A stretch of 64,000 bases of DNA from the NCBI GenBank assembly GCA_020465985.1, contig JAANYP010002360.1:610866-674865 (forward strand). The letters run 5' to 3'. The translations under genes were made by a program, and so were the position numbers. The DNA comes from Centrapalus pauciflorus. Taxonomy: Eukaryota; Streptophyta; Magnoliopsida; Asterales; Asteraceae. This document shows, piece by piece, positions 9,663 through 20,437 of this stretch. How positions within the stretch are numbered: the stretch's first letter is position 1; the number at the start of each line of letters is the position of its first letter. A model generated the notes under the pieces. It was not told where the DNA came from. It saw only the letters and a program-made list of their open reading frames with translations, and made no database searches.

Positions 9663-10345
9663 AAATGAAACTTGTTATTTTCGAATTTGCATAACTTCGA
9701 ACTTGCATAAGTTCGAAGTCTAACACATTCGAACTTAGACAAATTCTAAATTATTTAAAACCATTCAAATTTAAATAAATTCGAGATATATATTCGAACT
9801 TGACTGACTTCGAACTTATAGATATTTCAACAAGTTCAAACTTTCTGACAAGTTCGAACAAGTTCGAAGTCGGTCATATTCAAATTAAACACCAAGATTT
9901 TAACCCCATTTGACTTAATCAACAGTACAATCTAGCCCTATTGGGTTCTAATCGAAGTTATTTATCATTTATTTGAAGTTTTATCTTGTGAAACTCGTGA
10001 TTTTAAACCAAGTAGATTCAAATAGTATAAACATCAAATAAGTTCGATTTTTGCCACAATAATGTCCTAAACTACACATACTTAGTATTATGATGAGTAC
10101 TATACCTAAGTATACGTGTAAGTTCGAGAAATAAAAGGAAAACTTCAAGGAATAGAACGAAATTCGAGAATCGGTATGTTCGAGATTAAGTTCGAAATCG
10201 TCGGAGCACAAGTTCGAGAAAACAAATTCGAAAGTAGGTGCCTTAAATGAAGTACTGTTGACCTATTTATATCAACCACCTTCGAACTTAGCATAAGTTC
10301 GAACTTCCTGACAAATTCGAAGTTAAGTTCGAATTTGTCTGAATT
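9663..10345. repeat. AAGTTCGAA motif array upstream of Co2 ORF3
   Basis: About twenty copies of TTCGA/TTCGAA, many in the palindromic context AAGTTCGAACTT, are scattered through this AT-rich stretch. The same motif fills the gag leader (17891-18522) and the LTRs of the element, so both long ORFs are preceded by it. Confidence 0.85.
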
Positions 10346-11640
10346 TCGAACGTAAGTGAAAATTTTGAAAATCCTTGATTAAAATTCAACTTTTTCGGGT
10401 AACAGAATTTTTTTAACTTTGCAAAACTATTCACACTAAGCAATAGATTTTCATGCAATATTTGTTTGTTCAACCAAAAATGCATCCTAGTAACTTTGAC
10501 CTTTTTCCTACTTAGAATAAAATCAAATAAAATAAAATGAATTGAAATAATAAAAATAAAGTAAGAATAAAACTTAAACTACTCTAAAGCACTTTTAAAA
10601 AATACGACCTATACTAACAGAATATTTTTGCAAGAAAGTCAAAGAAGGTTCAATCAGATAGCGGTGTCAAACACACTTTCAGTGTTTCACTTTCACACTT
10701 AGGAATTTTTATTCCTTTGGTTGTTTGTCGTGATATACATTTCAAGTCAATTGTTAGTATAATTTTCCCTTTAAACATTTAACACTTTGAAATTCCCTTG
10801 GCCTTTTTATTTATCAAGAAACAACCTTACGTGTCCCATACTTATATATACTTCTATGGTCAAGGCAGACACACAATGATTATAACTTTTCGGTATTGCA
10901 AATTTTCTTTAAAAGGCAAACGTCGGACACAGTTCTGTATTCACATACAACAGAGTGTCTTAGTTTGTCTTAGAATTCCTTTTAAGTTAACAAGACAGCG
11001 GTGACAGGTCTATACTTACGTACAAAAAAGTGACTTATCTTGCTAACTTGAGTCAAAACAGAGGTGACAGGTCTGTACTTACGTACAACAAAGCGACTTG
11101 TTTTGACTCCCTCTTCTTTTCAAAAATTTTTCTTTTCTTTTCTTTAAGATGTATTTTGATGTTACTATACATCCCCCAGAAAATTTGCATACCTCATTTA
11201 GAATCATTGTCTGTATGTCTCTAGCATAGAAATTAAGACCAGTTGGTCATACATCTAAGTTAGTTACACATATGACATTTTCTTGATTATTTTATTAGCT
11301 TTTGAGATTTCCTTTGTGTATTATGCCTACCAACACATCAAACAAGAAAGTGTATATCACTTAGAATTTAAGGTGCATTATGTGTGAAAGCTTAACACTT
11401 AGAGATTGTTTCGACTGTGCTAATTTTCGTCACTTTGAACCTATGCACCTAAGACTTAACTCATTTTTCAATATTCTCTTTTTTTGAAATTTTTTATGGT
11501 TTTCTCTGTTTTTTTCTTTTGTTTTTCACTTTTAAGAAAAATAAGCTGATAAATTAACATAGTAACTTACTTTAAAAGGAAAGAAAATCTACTAAACTAC
11601 TAACTTACTATAAAAAGAAAGAAAATCTATTAAGGTCAAG
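10346..11640 (-). other. Co2 spacer between pol and ORF3 leader
   Basis: AT-rich non-coding sequence. It includes two clear copies of a roughly 65-bp repeat at about 10990-11110 (GTGACAGGTCTRTACTTACGTAC in each), with a more diverged copy near 10925-10980. No ORF here has recognisable content. Confidence 0.7.
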
Positions 11641-13308
11641 TTACTCTAGATTACGCATGCCATTTAGCTGAACTAACAATTCAAAGCGTGACTTATCAAA
11701 TGTTTTAGTGAGTAAGTCTGCATTATTGTCTTCCGTTGCAACTTTTACCAGTTTAATCAAATTCTTTTCAGCACAATTACGTATAAAATGATGTCTTATG
11801 TCTATGTGCTTTGTTTTACTATGTTTAACTGGATTATTAGTAATAGAAATTGTGGACTGATTATCTATCCTAATGGGAGTATGAGTGTAAGTCAAACCGT
11901 AATCCCACAATTGTTGTTGTATCCACAAAACCTATGAACAGCAACTACCAGCAGTTACATATTCGGCCTCGCACGTTGACACGGCTACCGAAGTCTGTTT
12001 CTTGCATTGCCAGGATACGAGTCTCCCTCCTAGGAACTGACAACCTCCAATTGTTGATTTCCGATTCAAGCTACAACCTCCATAATCTGAATCTGTGCAT
12101 GCTTCCAATTCCAGATCTCCATCAGCATGATACCAAAGTCCCAGCTTTGGTTTTGACTTGAGGTATCTCAAAATCCGCTTCACGGCTTTCATATGCATTT
12201 CGTTTGGATTAGCTTGAAACCTAGCACAAATACACACAGCAAAGATAATTTCAGGTCTAGAAGCAGTTAAATACATGAGTGACCTGATCATGGCCCGATA
12301 TAGAGTCGGATCCACATCAATATCACTTTCTGCACCCGGTTCGAGATTGTGATTCGCTTGAATCGAAGTACTAAAGTGAGCAGTCAGCTTAGTTCCTTCC
12401 ATCCCGAAGCGCTCCAGAATATCGTAGACATACTTCGTTTGATGGATAAACATGTCATCCTTCCTCTGTTCAACTTGCAAACCTAGAAATAAGTTCAGCT
12501 CCCCCATAGCACTCATCTCAAACTTTGACTTCATAACCTTCTCAAAATCTTTGCACATCTGTTCGTCTGATGACCCGAAAATGATGTCATCCACGTACAC
12601 TTGTACCAAGATAAAATCTTCTCCCTTTCTCTTCACAAATAATGTACTATCAATTCTCCCTCTTTCAAACCCGTTGTCCAAAAGATGAGTTGACAGCATC
12701 TCATACCATGCCCTTGGTGCCTGATGCAATGCATACAGAGCCTTATCGAGTCGATACACTCTGTCGGGATACTTTGGATTAGTGAACCCAGGCGGTTGTT
12801 CCACGTACACCAGTTCCTTCACCTTTCCATACAGAAAGGCACTCTTTACATCAAGTTGATAGACTTTAAATCCTTTGAAGGACGCAAAGGGCAGAAACAG
12901 ACGAATTTCCTCTGCTAGAAACAGACGAATTTCCTCGAGCCTTGCCACTGGTGCAAACACCTCGTTGTAATTAATTCCCTCTTCTTGGTTGAAACCCTTT
13001 ACCACAAGTCTTGCCTTGTTGCGAGTAACAATACCCCGATCATCTCTCTTGCACTTAAAAACCCATTTGGTTCCTATTGCAACTTCTCCTCGAGGTAGCG
13101 ACACTAACTCCCACACTTCAAGCTTTCTGAATTGTGACAGTTCTTCTTGCATGGCTTCAACCCAAGAGTTATCTTTCAGTGCCATCTGCACATTTTTCGA
13201 CTCTACTTGCGAGATATAACAAGAATATAAACATGAGTGATACGCCTTGGAGTCATTAATCATCGACAACAGCACTGTGTTGTTATTCACACTACTCGTA
13301 GTTCTCAC
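11641..13308 (-). pseudogene. Co2 reverse transcriptase and RNase H
   Basis: Minus-strand ORF 13308-11932 carries a complete copia RT: WVFKCKRDDRGIV, QLDVKSAFLYGKV, the catalytic YVDDIIFGSS, and SRPEIIFAV leading into RNase H (DSDYGGC, STCEAEYVTAGSCCS). A single in-frame TAG at 11932 (ancestrally probably CAG, Q) cuts RNase H. The frame then continues to 11641 with NQSTISITNNPVKHSKTKHIDIRHHF. In RT a 24-bp tandem duplication (12893-12936) repeats EEIRLFLA just before the QLDVKSAF motif. The catalytic residues are intact. Confidence 0.92.
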
Positions 13309-14343
13309 ATCGGTATTCGGATTTCCTATGATGCTCTCAATTGGATGATCCTTGTTTATCCTCGATGTCTCAATCTCATCGACCCTAAGATTATCTCCTA
13401 AGTTTGATCCTATTTCACCTAACGGGGGTACGACTTCAGACGGTACATTCTCTTCCTCATGATCACTGTCCTCGGAGTTAGAAGTACTTGTCTGATTCTC
13501 GTTTGTAGGTATCTAAGCATCATTCTCTGCTGGAGACCTATCTTATGTCGTTGTAGGCTCAGAAGTTGATGGAATGCTCGTCTTTGGAAAACCTTGACCG
13601 TCGTCATTTAGATTTAATGTCGATAAGTCATTTTCAACTGTACCTGCATTTCCATTCAAAGGAATGTTAAATGATTCAAACAATGAGTCATAATCAAATA
13701 TCCATTCCGGACCGGTTCGGGGTTCATGTGAATAACTTGTAACATCAATGTTAAACACAATTTCGACTGTACCATTTGTTTTGTTAAAAACCCTTTTGTT
13801 TGGTGAGTTAGGCACATAACCTAGGAAATATCCTTCGTCAGCATTTTCACCAAACTTAGGTTGATGTTTTGTTTTCAATAATGTACACGGTACCCCAAAC
13901 GGTTCAAAGCTAGTTAAATTAGGTGGTCTTTTATTCTGAACTTTATAACATTTGTTCAATGATTTGAAAGTAAGGACTCGGTTTAAAACATGACATGCGA
14001 TATTCACTGTCTCCCCCCAAAACATGGTAAGAAGCTTTGAATCCGAAATCATGGTCCTTGCTGCCTCAATCAAAGTCCTGTTCTTACGTTCTGCCACCCC
14101 ATTTTGTTGCGGCTCATAAGGTGCACTAAATCGATGCACTATGTCTTTGGATAGGCAATATACACCAATTACTGTGTTTTTAAATTCTATTCCATTATCA
14201 CTCCTGATACGTTTTACCCTCATCCCGTAGGAGTTTTCGACTTGATCTAAGAACCCAATCAACTTTGCAGCTATTTCGTCCTTCGTACCTAAAAAGAAAA
14301 CCCATGAAAAACGTGAGTAATCATCAGTGATAACTAAACAATA
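13309..14343 (-). pseudogene. Co2 integrase
   Basis: The main open segment is 14262-13543. It has IRSDNGIEFKN (second catalytic D), the PQQNGVAERKNRTLIEAART motif with the catalytic E, WGETVNIACHVLNRVL, and the PFGVPCTLL/GYFLGY region before the serine/threonine-rich linker to RT. The N-terminal end of the core and the linker to RT (about 13309-13540) run on in other frames, so at least two frame breaks are present. Confidence 0.9.
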
Positions 14344-15030
14344 CTAACTACCACCTATACTCCTTTTGTTGATAGGTCCGAATAGATCCAGATGCAACAA
14401 ATCGAAAGTGGAAGCTATCGAGTTCTGAGTCTTTGACTTGTGTGACTTCTTATGTTGTTTGCCTTTCTTGCATGGTACACACTTGTCGTCAAACTGAAAA
14501 CTCTTCAGTGGGACACCTTGCACCAGACTATGTTTAGTGATATAATTCATTTTCCTTAGGTGCAAGTGTGCCAAGCGTCTGTGCCATAAGATGGATTAGG
14601 ACTCTGAGGTTTAGACAAAAGACAGATTGTTCCCATCGAAGAATCTGATATGTTCATATCCAGCATGTACAATCATTCTTCCTTGGGGCTCTCATCATAA
14701 TCCACATTTCAGGTATTTTGAATCCCGGCTTCAGCACTAACGCTTCAGTATCAGTAAAAAGAACTGAATTCTTCTTATCACAGATCTGAGAGACACTAAT
14801 GAGATTGTGAGCAAGTCTATCAACATGATAAACTTGATCAAGTGTGATAGTCCCATTAGTGATCACTCCTGTTCCAGTGATATTTCCTCCCTTGTTCCCA
14901 GCGAATGATACGAACCCCTTGTTCCCTCCCTCGAAGTCTGTGAGCAGACTCCTTTCCCCAGTCATGTGCCTAGAGCAACCACTGTCGACGAACCACTTGT
15001 TTTTGAGACCTGTAGTTAACTCCTGCACAT
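14344..15030 (-). pseudogene. Co2 protease and GAG-pre-integrase domain
   Basis: The open segment 15028-14654 has the aspartic protease active site WFVDSGCSRHMTG and the following YHVDRLAHNLISVSQICD region. After a frame break near 14600-14654, 14574-14344 gives the GAG-pre-integrase zinc-binding part (LHLRKMNYITKHSLVQGVP, CVPCKKGKQHKKSHKSK) running into LDLFGPI, the start of integrase. The upstream frame joins the gag tail at about 15040-15180. Confidence 0.88.
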
Positions 15031-15039
15031 GAAAGAAAA

Positions 15040-16411
15040 CAAGTTAGTTATCACGGGGAACCCAAGCCATGACTGACTTGGTAATACCATTCTCATCCAC
15101 ATACATGAACTCCTTCAAATACCCATCTCTCCTTTTAGGTGACTTGGGTTTTTGATTGAGAACATGTTGTGGTGCTGAGTGATTTAAATTCACTCTTGGC
15201 CTTTGGGTAGGCATTTGCTATTGAGCCTTCGAATAAGTTCTATTATAAGGCATTTCAGAATGATATCCCTAGGCTCTACCTGGTGTCTGATGTCTTTGAG
15301 GAGTGTGAGACCTAACTGGAGTGTAAGTCCTTCTAGGTGTTGTACTCCTATAAGCTTGTTGAGGTCCTGACCTAGATTGATTAGGGACTCTATTCGGCGA
15401 ATTAGTCCTGACCACTTCATTTGGTCTAACTGACACCGGTACTTGTCTAACAGTAGTCTTGGGTGTAGCATTCACAATCTTCTCAGTATTTTGAGAACCA
15501 CTTGTGCTAGCAACACTAGATACTGGTTTATGTTGTTCAGGCTTTCCAACAATAAGTCTAGACTCCAGTTTAAAGGGTGTAGACTCTACTTTCTTATATG
15601 GACAGCTAGACGCAACATGTCCCCTCTCATGACATCTAAAGCAGGACATCTTATCAATCGACTTCTGATGAGTGCCCTTTGATTTTGGTGTCTCACTCGT
15701 GTCATGTTCTTTCTTATCAACTATCGTGACTACTTCCTCTTTCTGATTATTAACTTCAGGTTTAGCTTCTTCTAGAACTTTGTCACTAGAAGACTGCATA
15801 AACTTGACTTTCTTAATCGTAGAGTTATTATTAGACACCTTAGTTGATTTATCCTTATCTGATTCAGATACAGTTTCAGCTGCTACCTCTGACTCGACTG
15901 GTTTATTAGTTTTATCCCGAGGTTTAGGCACATAATTATCGTTGAAAGGTGGAGGACTCTCTTGATAACCTAAACCTACTGGTTTCTTAGACTGACGTTG
16001 AGCATCTAAGATTTTCCCTAGATTTAGTGAAGAGTTCCTAAACTTTTCCAACTTACTATTTACCTCTACAACTTTAACTATTGATTCTGCTAGTTCAACC
16101 TCCTTAATGGTAAGTTCTTTGGTTAAAGCCACAACACGCTCATACATAAGTTCTATCCAGGCACATTGCTCACTTAATTTGTCTTTTAGAACTATAACAT
16201 CTTGAGCATCTGCTTTCAGCTTATTCCTAAGATCTTCTTTAATATCTAAGAGACTACCATTATCTGATTTTAGCGATTCTATCTGAGCAGTTAAGTTGTT
16301 ATGTGTTTCTAGAACTAAGTTCAATCTATCATTGGAAGTAGCACATAAAACACATAAGTCACGAAATGTAGAAAAGTTCATCCGATTCCACGTTAGCCAT
16401 CTGTGTGGCAA
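15040..16411 (-). pseudogene. Co2 gag tail: coiled coil and second zinc knuckle
   Basis: A 380-codon open segment (16411-15269) contains a long coiled coil (RLNLVLETHNNLTAQIES, KLSEQCAWIELMYERVVAL), a charged linker, and a CCHC zinc knuckle CFRCHERGHVASSC near 15610-15650, then a basic, T/P/R-rich tail. It overlaps the previous gag frame by about 50 bp with a frameshift. The basic tail leads through further frame changes to protease at 15028. A coiled-coil Gag extension with a second knuckle fits SIRE-type elements. Confidence 0.85.
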
Positions 16412-17890
16412 ACTCCAGAATGGTCTGATTGTCTAACTTATCCACCAACACAGGACTTATATCATTTTGTTCATTGTACTCTGTTACTTCCTCTGCTCCG
16501 TCATCCCCAGTCTCTGTCACTTCAGCCATGAAGGCTCTAGCATTTGACTCAGGATGAGTACTCCAATCGTAAGTCCCATCGAGTTGTTTGTCCGATGATA
16601 TGTTTGTTAACAGACCAACGATGTTTGCTTGATTACTCGAACTACCACATTGATATCTTCCCTGAGATAGTTTTTCACTTTGGGTCGTTGACATTCTCGT
16701 GCAAAGTGTCCTAATCCTTGGCAATTATAACACTTAACCTTGGATTTGTCGAACCCAATTTTACTGTTGCCTACGTTCAGATCTCTGCCTGTTCGTTTCA
16801 TGAACCTTTTGACCCTTTGAGTCACCATGGCCAGTTGCCATTGAACGTCCATTTCCTCCAAGTCATCAGGATCAACCTGATCGTAGTCCTCTTCCCATAA
16901 TGCAGGATCGTTAATTTTTCCTTGTATACAATTTCCGTATGCTGCAACAAACGAAGCCAAAAGATTCAGATGAGTCTCGGCTGATTGTGCACTCATAGGC
17001 ATCTTTGTGTAGTTTTGAGAAGTAGATGATGTGTGAGTCGGTTTATCTTCCAGTTTAGAATACCCTAAGAATGCCCGACTACTTGTTTCTTCTACCTCCA
17101 CTGGGATAGACGCTTCACCTGTGAAGAAAGCTGTAGCCGTTTTCAGTTCACTTGCGATAGAAGGTTTGGTCATTCCAAAATGCATCTCTGGATCTTGGAC
17201 TTGATCATATTCCCTTTCCTTCTTAAGTATCTGAAAGTTGTAAGCCCTCAGCGTACCAATAACTCCTTCTAGAGTAAGAGTTTCGAATTTCTCCTCATCA
17301 TGCTTTATAAGCGCTGTGTACATTTCCCACTTCGCAGGTAAAGCATCAAGAAGTTTCTCTATCTTCTCAATTTCACGATACTCGACATCGTGATTATCCA
17401 GCTCTGTCAGTAAATGGTAGAACCTTGTTATTGTCTCATCCAGCTTTTCGGTTTTCAATGTCTTGAAAATTGCGAATTGCTGTTTCAGCATCTCGGTCCT
17501 TCCTTTACGAACCCTCAAGTTTCCCTCACACCTCTTCTCGAGAGCATCCCATAGCTCTTTAGAAGTACGATGATTCCGTAAGGTGTGTAGAATTTCCTGA
17601 GGTAGTGTCATACGAATGATTGAAAATGCTCTGTTCTCGGCCTCATACAGTTTCTTGTCATCATCCTTCATTTTCTGATATGTCAAGACTCTCTGACGGC
17701 CCTCAAACTCTTGAGTGGGTTGAATATATCTCTCATCGATACAAATCCACATTCGCATGTCGTTGAAACGCGCAAAATCGGCAAACCTATCCTTCCACCA
17801 ATAGTTGTCTTCCAACCTCATCAGTTTTGGCGGAGAATTTGCCTTGCCAACCTCGTGGTCCATTTCAATGAACTTTTGCAAACTGGTCAT
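16412..17890 (-). pseudogene. Co2 gag N-terminal part with first zinc knuckle
   Basis: It begins MTSLQKFIEMDHEVGK at 17890. It carries the copia Gag capsid (UBN2-type) region: ENRAFSIIRMTLPQEILHTL, KELWDALEKRCEGN, LTELDNHDVEYREIEKIEKL. The knuckle CYNCQGLGHFAREC follows near 16690-16735. A frameshift just after the knuckle (about 16680) moves the reading into the 16724-16359 frame, which continues with acidic sequence. The start is supported by the leader array ending just upstream and by homology of the first residues. Confidence 0.9.
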
Positions 17891-18522
17891 CCTTTCTAAA
17901 CTTTTTGAATTCGAACTTAGATAATTTAATTTAAAATTAATTTAAAAAATAACCCTTTCGAACATAGGTAAGTTCGAATTAGTTTAAAGTTAAATTCGTT
18001 TGAAATTAAATTCCAAAGTGTTCAAGTTTGAAATCAACAAGTTCGAAGGTCTGACAAGTTCGAAGGTCTGACAAGTTCGATTGTTCTGACAAGTTCGAAC
18101 TACTGACAAGTTCGAACTACTGACAAGTTCGAATAGTACTTAATTTTCTGACAAGTTCGAAATCTGACAAATTCGATGCTAGCAAGTTCGAATTTCTGCC
18201 AAATTCGAAGGAAGCCCTAAATCAAGTTTGAGAGGAGCGTATTTCTGACAAGTTCGAGTGAACCCTAATACCCCCTATGTTCGAGCGCCGCAAGTTCGAG
18301 AAACGGCCAAAAATTCGATTTTTTCAAGTTTTCAGATTAAACCAATATTTTTTAGACCAAAAATAAGGATTTCGACTGAAAAAATGAACCAATAAGAATT
18401 TTTCTCCGTTAATTTGCTTGTCTAACTCGAAAAACTTATAAAAGATGTGATTTTTCCGTCCAAAACGCCAAGAAACCAAGAATGTTGAATATGAACACAA
18501 AGAACACAATGAACACCCTTAT
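17891..18522. repeat. CTGACAAGTTCGAA minisatellite in Co2 gag leader
   Basis: Between primer site and gag ATG, units of the form CTGACAAGTTCGAA recur near-tandemly about nine times in 18040-18260, every 18-22 bp in the best part, with looser TTCGAA copies on both sides. The leader is otherwise non-coding and AT-rich. Confidence 0.85.
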
Positions 18523-18535
18523 GGCTCTGATACCA
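18523..18535 (-). other. Co2 primer-binding site (tRNA-iMet)
   Basis: GGCTCTGATACCA on the plus strand is TGGTATCAGAGCC on the element's strand, complementary to the 3' end of initiator Met tRNA. It lies two bases from the 5' LTR. Confidence 0.95.
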
Positions 18536-18537
18536 CT

Positions 18538-19140
18538 TGTAAAGTCACCTACCTACGGATCCAATCTTGACGCGACACCGTCCAACGGGTGTGGAATCCT
18601 CGTTAGCGGCTTAACGGATTGATCACACACACGAAACACGGAGACACACATGATGATAGACGTAACAACGGACGTCCCGACACATGATTCTCTCCTAGAA
18701 CACACTGAAATCTCTCTGCAAGTTCGTAATCGCCCGGATGATTATTTCTGCAAAGATTGTTAATCAAAACTGATTAACTCTTAATTATAGGCCTTAACTT
18801 CGAACTTAGCATGGACAAGTTCGAGAAGGCCCAAGCCCACGAACTTGTTCATCATTAAGTTCGAATCTAGGCCTTTGAATTTATTCTAGAACTTGTCTTT
18901 GAACTTGTTCTAGAACTTATGTTTGAACTTACCCTTGAACTTATGTTTGAACTTACCTTTGAACTTATGTTTGAACTTATTGTAAAACATCAATTACAAC
19001 CAAGTTCAAACATATATACAATCAATATCAATATCAAACATATATCAAACATATGTATTAATGTGCAATTACGAACACTTGGACTATTACAAACTATCAT
19101 CTATACTTAGACTGCTATCGTCACACAGGATGCACTAACA
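18538..19140 (-). repeat. Co2 5' LTR (603 bp)
   Basis: It begins TGTAAAGTCACC and ends GATGCACTAACA, followed by the target duplication CTTAT. It is the same as the 3' LTR apart from about 18-19 substitutions and one extra 24-bp unit near 18935-18960. The hairpin copy at 18811-18852 has one mismatch. Confidence 0.95.
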
Positions 19141-20038
19141 CTTATCAGTCAGCCCAACCCATACTTCATCTTCAGCAAGCATGGCTAACTCGCTTTTATC
19201 AGACTCGGATACCTTCTGAAATATTTCAGACTTAAAGCAAATATACACATCCACATCAAGGATATCTTCATCATTGGAGAGTTAAAGCCATTGATCATCT
19301 TCCGCCATAAGTGCTTTCCTAGCTTCCTTTTGTTTTGCCAACAAAGCCTTTCTGGTGTAGTATTCTGAATTCTTGACTGCAGGCTTTTTGCATTCCCGGG
19401 GATAGTGGCCTGGCTTGCCACAATTATAGCGCTTTGTTTAGATTCTCAAAGACCATATGTATATCCATGTCATCAAAGTCTTTGGTCTGTTTGATAATCG
19501 TTGCATATTTTTCCCATTGAGTATTGAGGACATTCAAAAACTTGACATTGACGTGAAAGTTGGATTTTGTTACACCATTCCACTGCATCTTACTGACTAG
19601 ATTTACAAATCTGAAGTAGGTATTCTCCAATAGTTTCCATTCTCTGGCTCTAAACTTCTCAAATGACTTAAGACTGTTTCTAGCTCTATTCATTGAAGCT
19701 TTGTCAGAACCTCTCATCAACTTGCGTACCTAATTCCAGATGGATTTGGTAGTAGTATTCTTCGAGACACTGATGTAAATGTCATTTGGAATGGACAGTA
19801 ACAAAAACTTCCTGGCAGTCTTGTCTTCCGGTTTCCTTCTCTTCTGTGCCTCAGACAGATTAGCATCAGTAACCTCTTCAGTCCTTTCTGGAACTGGAGG
19901 ATTCCCATTTAGAACAGCAGGAATTGTTACAAAGAACCTTGCAGGACCATCCATCAGTGACTTAAGCATATCATCAGCCAAATCTTGAAATTTATAAATT
20001 CTAAAAAACCGCTCCCTCCATTGAATGTATTCACCTCT
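19141..20038 (-). pseudogene. Co1 gag, capsid and zinc-knuckle part
   Basis: Minus-strand segments 20038-19730, 19720-19424 and 19421-19185 together give a copia Gag: EYIQWRERFFRIYKFQDL, KFLLLSIPNDIYISVS, then MRGSDKASMNRARNSLKSFE. The zinc knuckle reads RYNCGKPGHYPREC: the first cysteine has become arginine, so it is probably non-functional. The region is cut by Co3 on the right (20039) and by Co2 on the left (19140). It is closely related to the Co3 gag. Confidence 0.88.
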
Positions 20039-20330
20039 TGTTAATTCATGTTTCATGCAATTAATTCAACATAAACAATCATACGAACAATAATCATCAA
20101 CACATAAAATGAATGCTTGTATTAAGATGAGAGAAAAATATCACAATATTGTTCTTGACTTTCTTGTACAGCACTCCTCTCTTCTTGCATCTGTATATTC
20201 TCTGTGTACATGCAAGCATATTCAACCACTATTTATATACACAATACAAAGTATTGTGTATTTACAAAATCAACCCATGAACTTATACAATATAATAGTT
20301 TTCATCTCTATTTAATATTTATACCTAAAA
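20039..20330 (-). repeat. Co3 3' LTR
   Basis: It starts TGTTAATTCATG and ends ATACCTAAAA (the expected ..ACA has mutated); it aligns end to end with 23420-23712. A TATA box, CTATTTATATA on plus, is at 20229-20239. Confidence 0.92.
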
Positions 20331-20423
20331 ATCTCCTCCTTAGAGATGAAAGCAATTATTACAAGTAAAATTAATTTCAACTCTGCACAATATTGTACCC
20401 AACAATCTCCCCCTTAGAGATGA
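20331..20423 (-). other. Two tandem polypurine-tract-like sites in Co3
   Basis: ATCTCCTCCTTAGAGATGAAA directly beside the 3' LTR is echoed about 74 bp inward by ATCTCCCCCTTAGAGATGAAA (20404-20424), preceded by ACCCAACA, itself a plausible LTR end. On the element strand both are purine-rich tracts (AAGGAGGAGAT and AAGGGGGAGAT). Confidence 0.65.
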
Positions 20424-20437
20424 AATCAATTCTCCAA

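Larger units (their letters stand above)
6061..19140 (-). mobile_element. Co2: giant Ty1/copia element (SIRE/Maximus-like), complete
   Basis: A 13,080-bp element is bounded by two LTRs (6061-6639 and 18538-19140) and a perfect 5-bp target duplication CTTAT (6056-6060 and 19141-19145). Order on the minus strand: 5' LTR, tRNA-iMet primer site, repeat-rich leader, gag with two zinc knuckles, protease, integrase, RT, RNase H, about 2 kb of spacer, a large accessory ORF3, polypurine tract, 3' LTR. The RT sequence and the large size with a post-pol ORF fit the SIRE/Maximus lineage. The LTRs differ at about 18-19 of 579 aligned positions by eye, plus one 24-bp unit. Confidence 0.95.
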
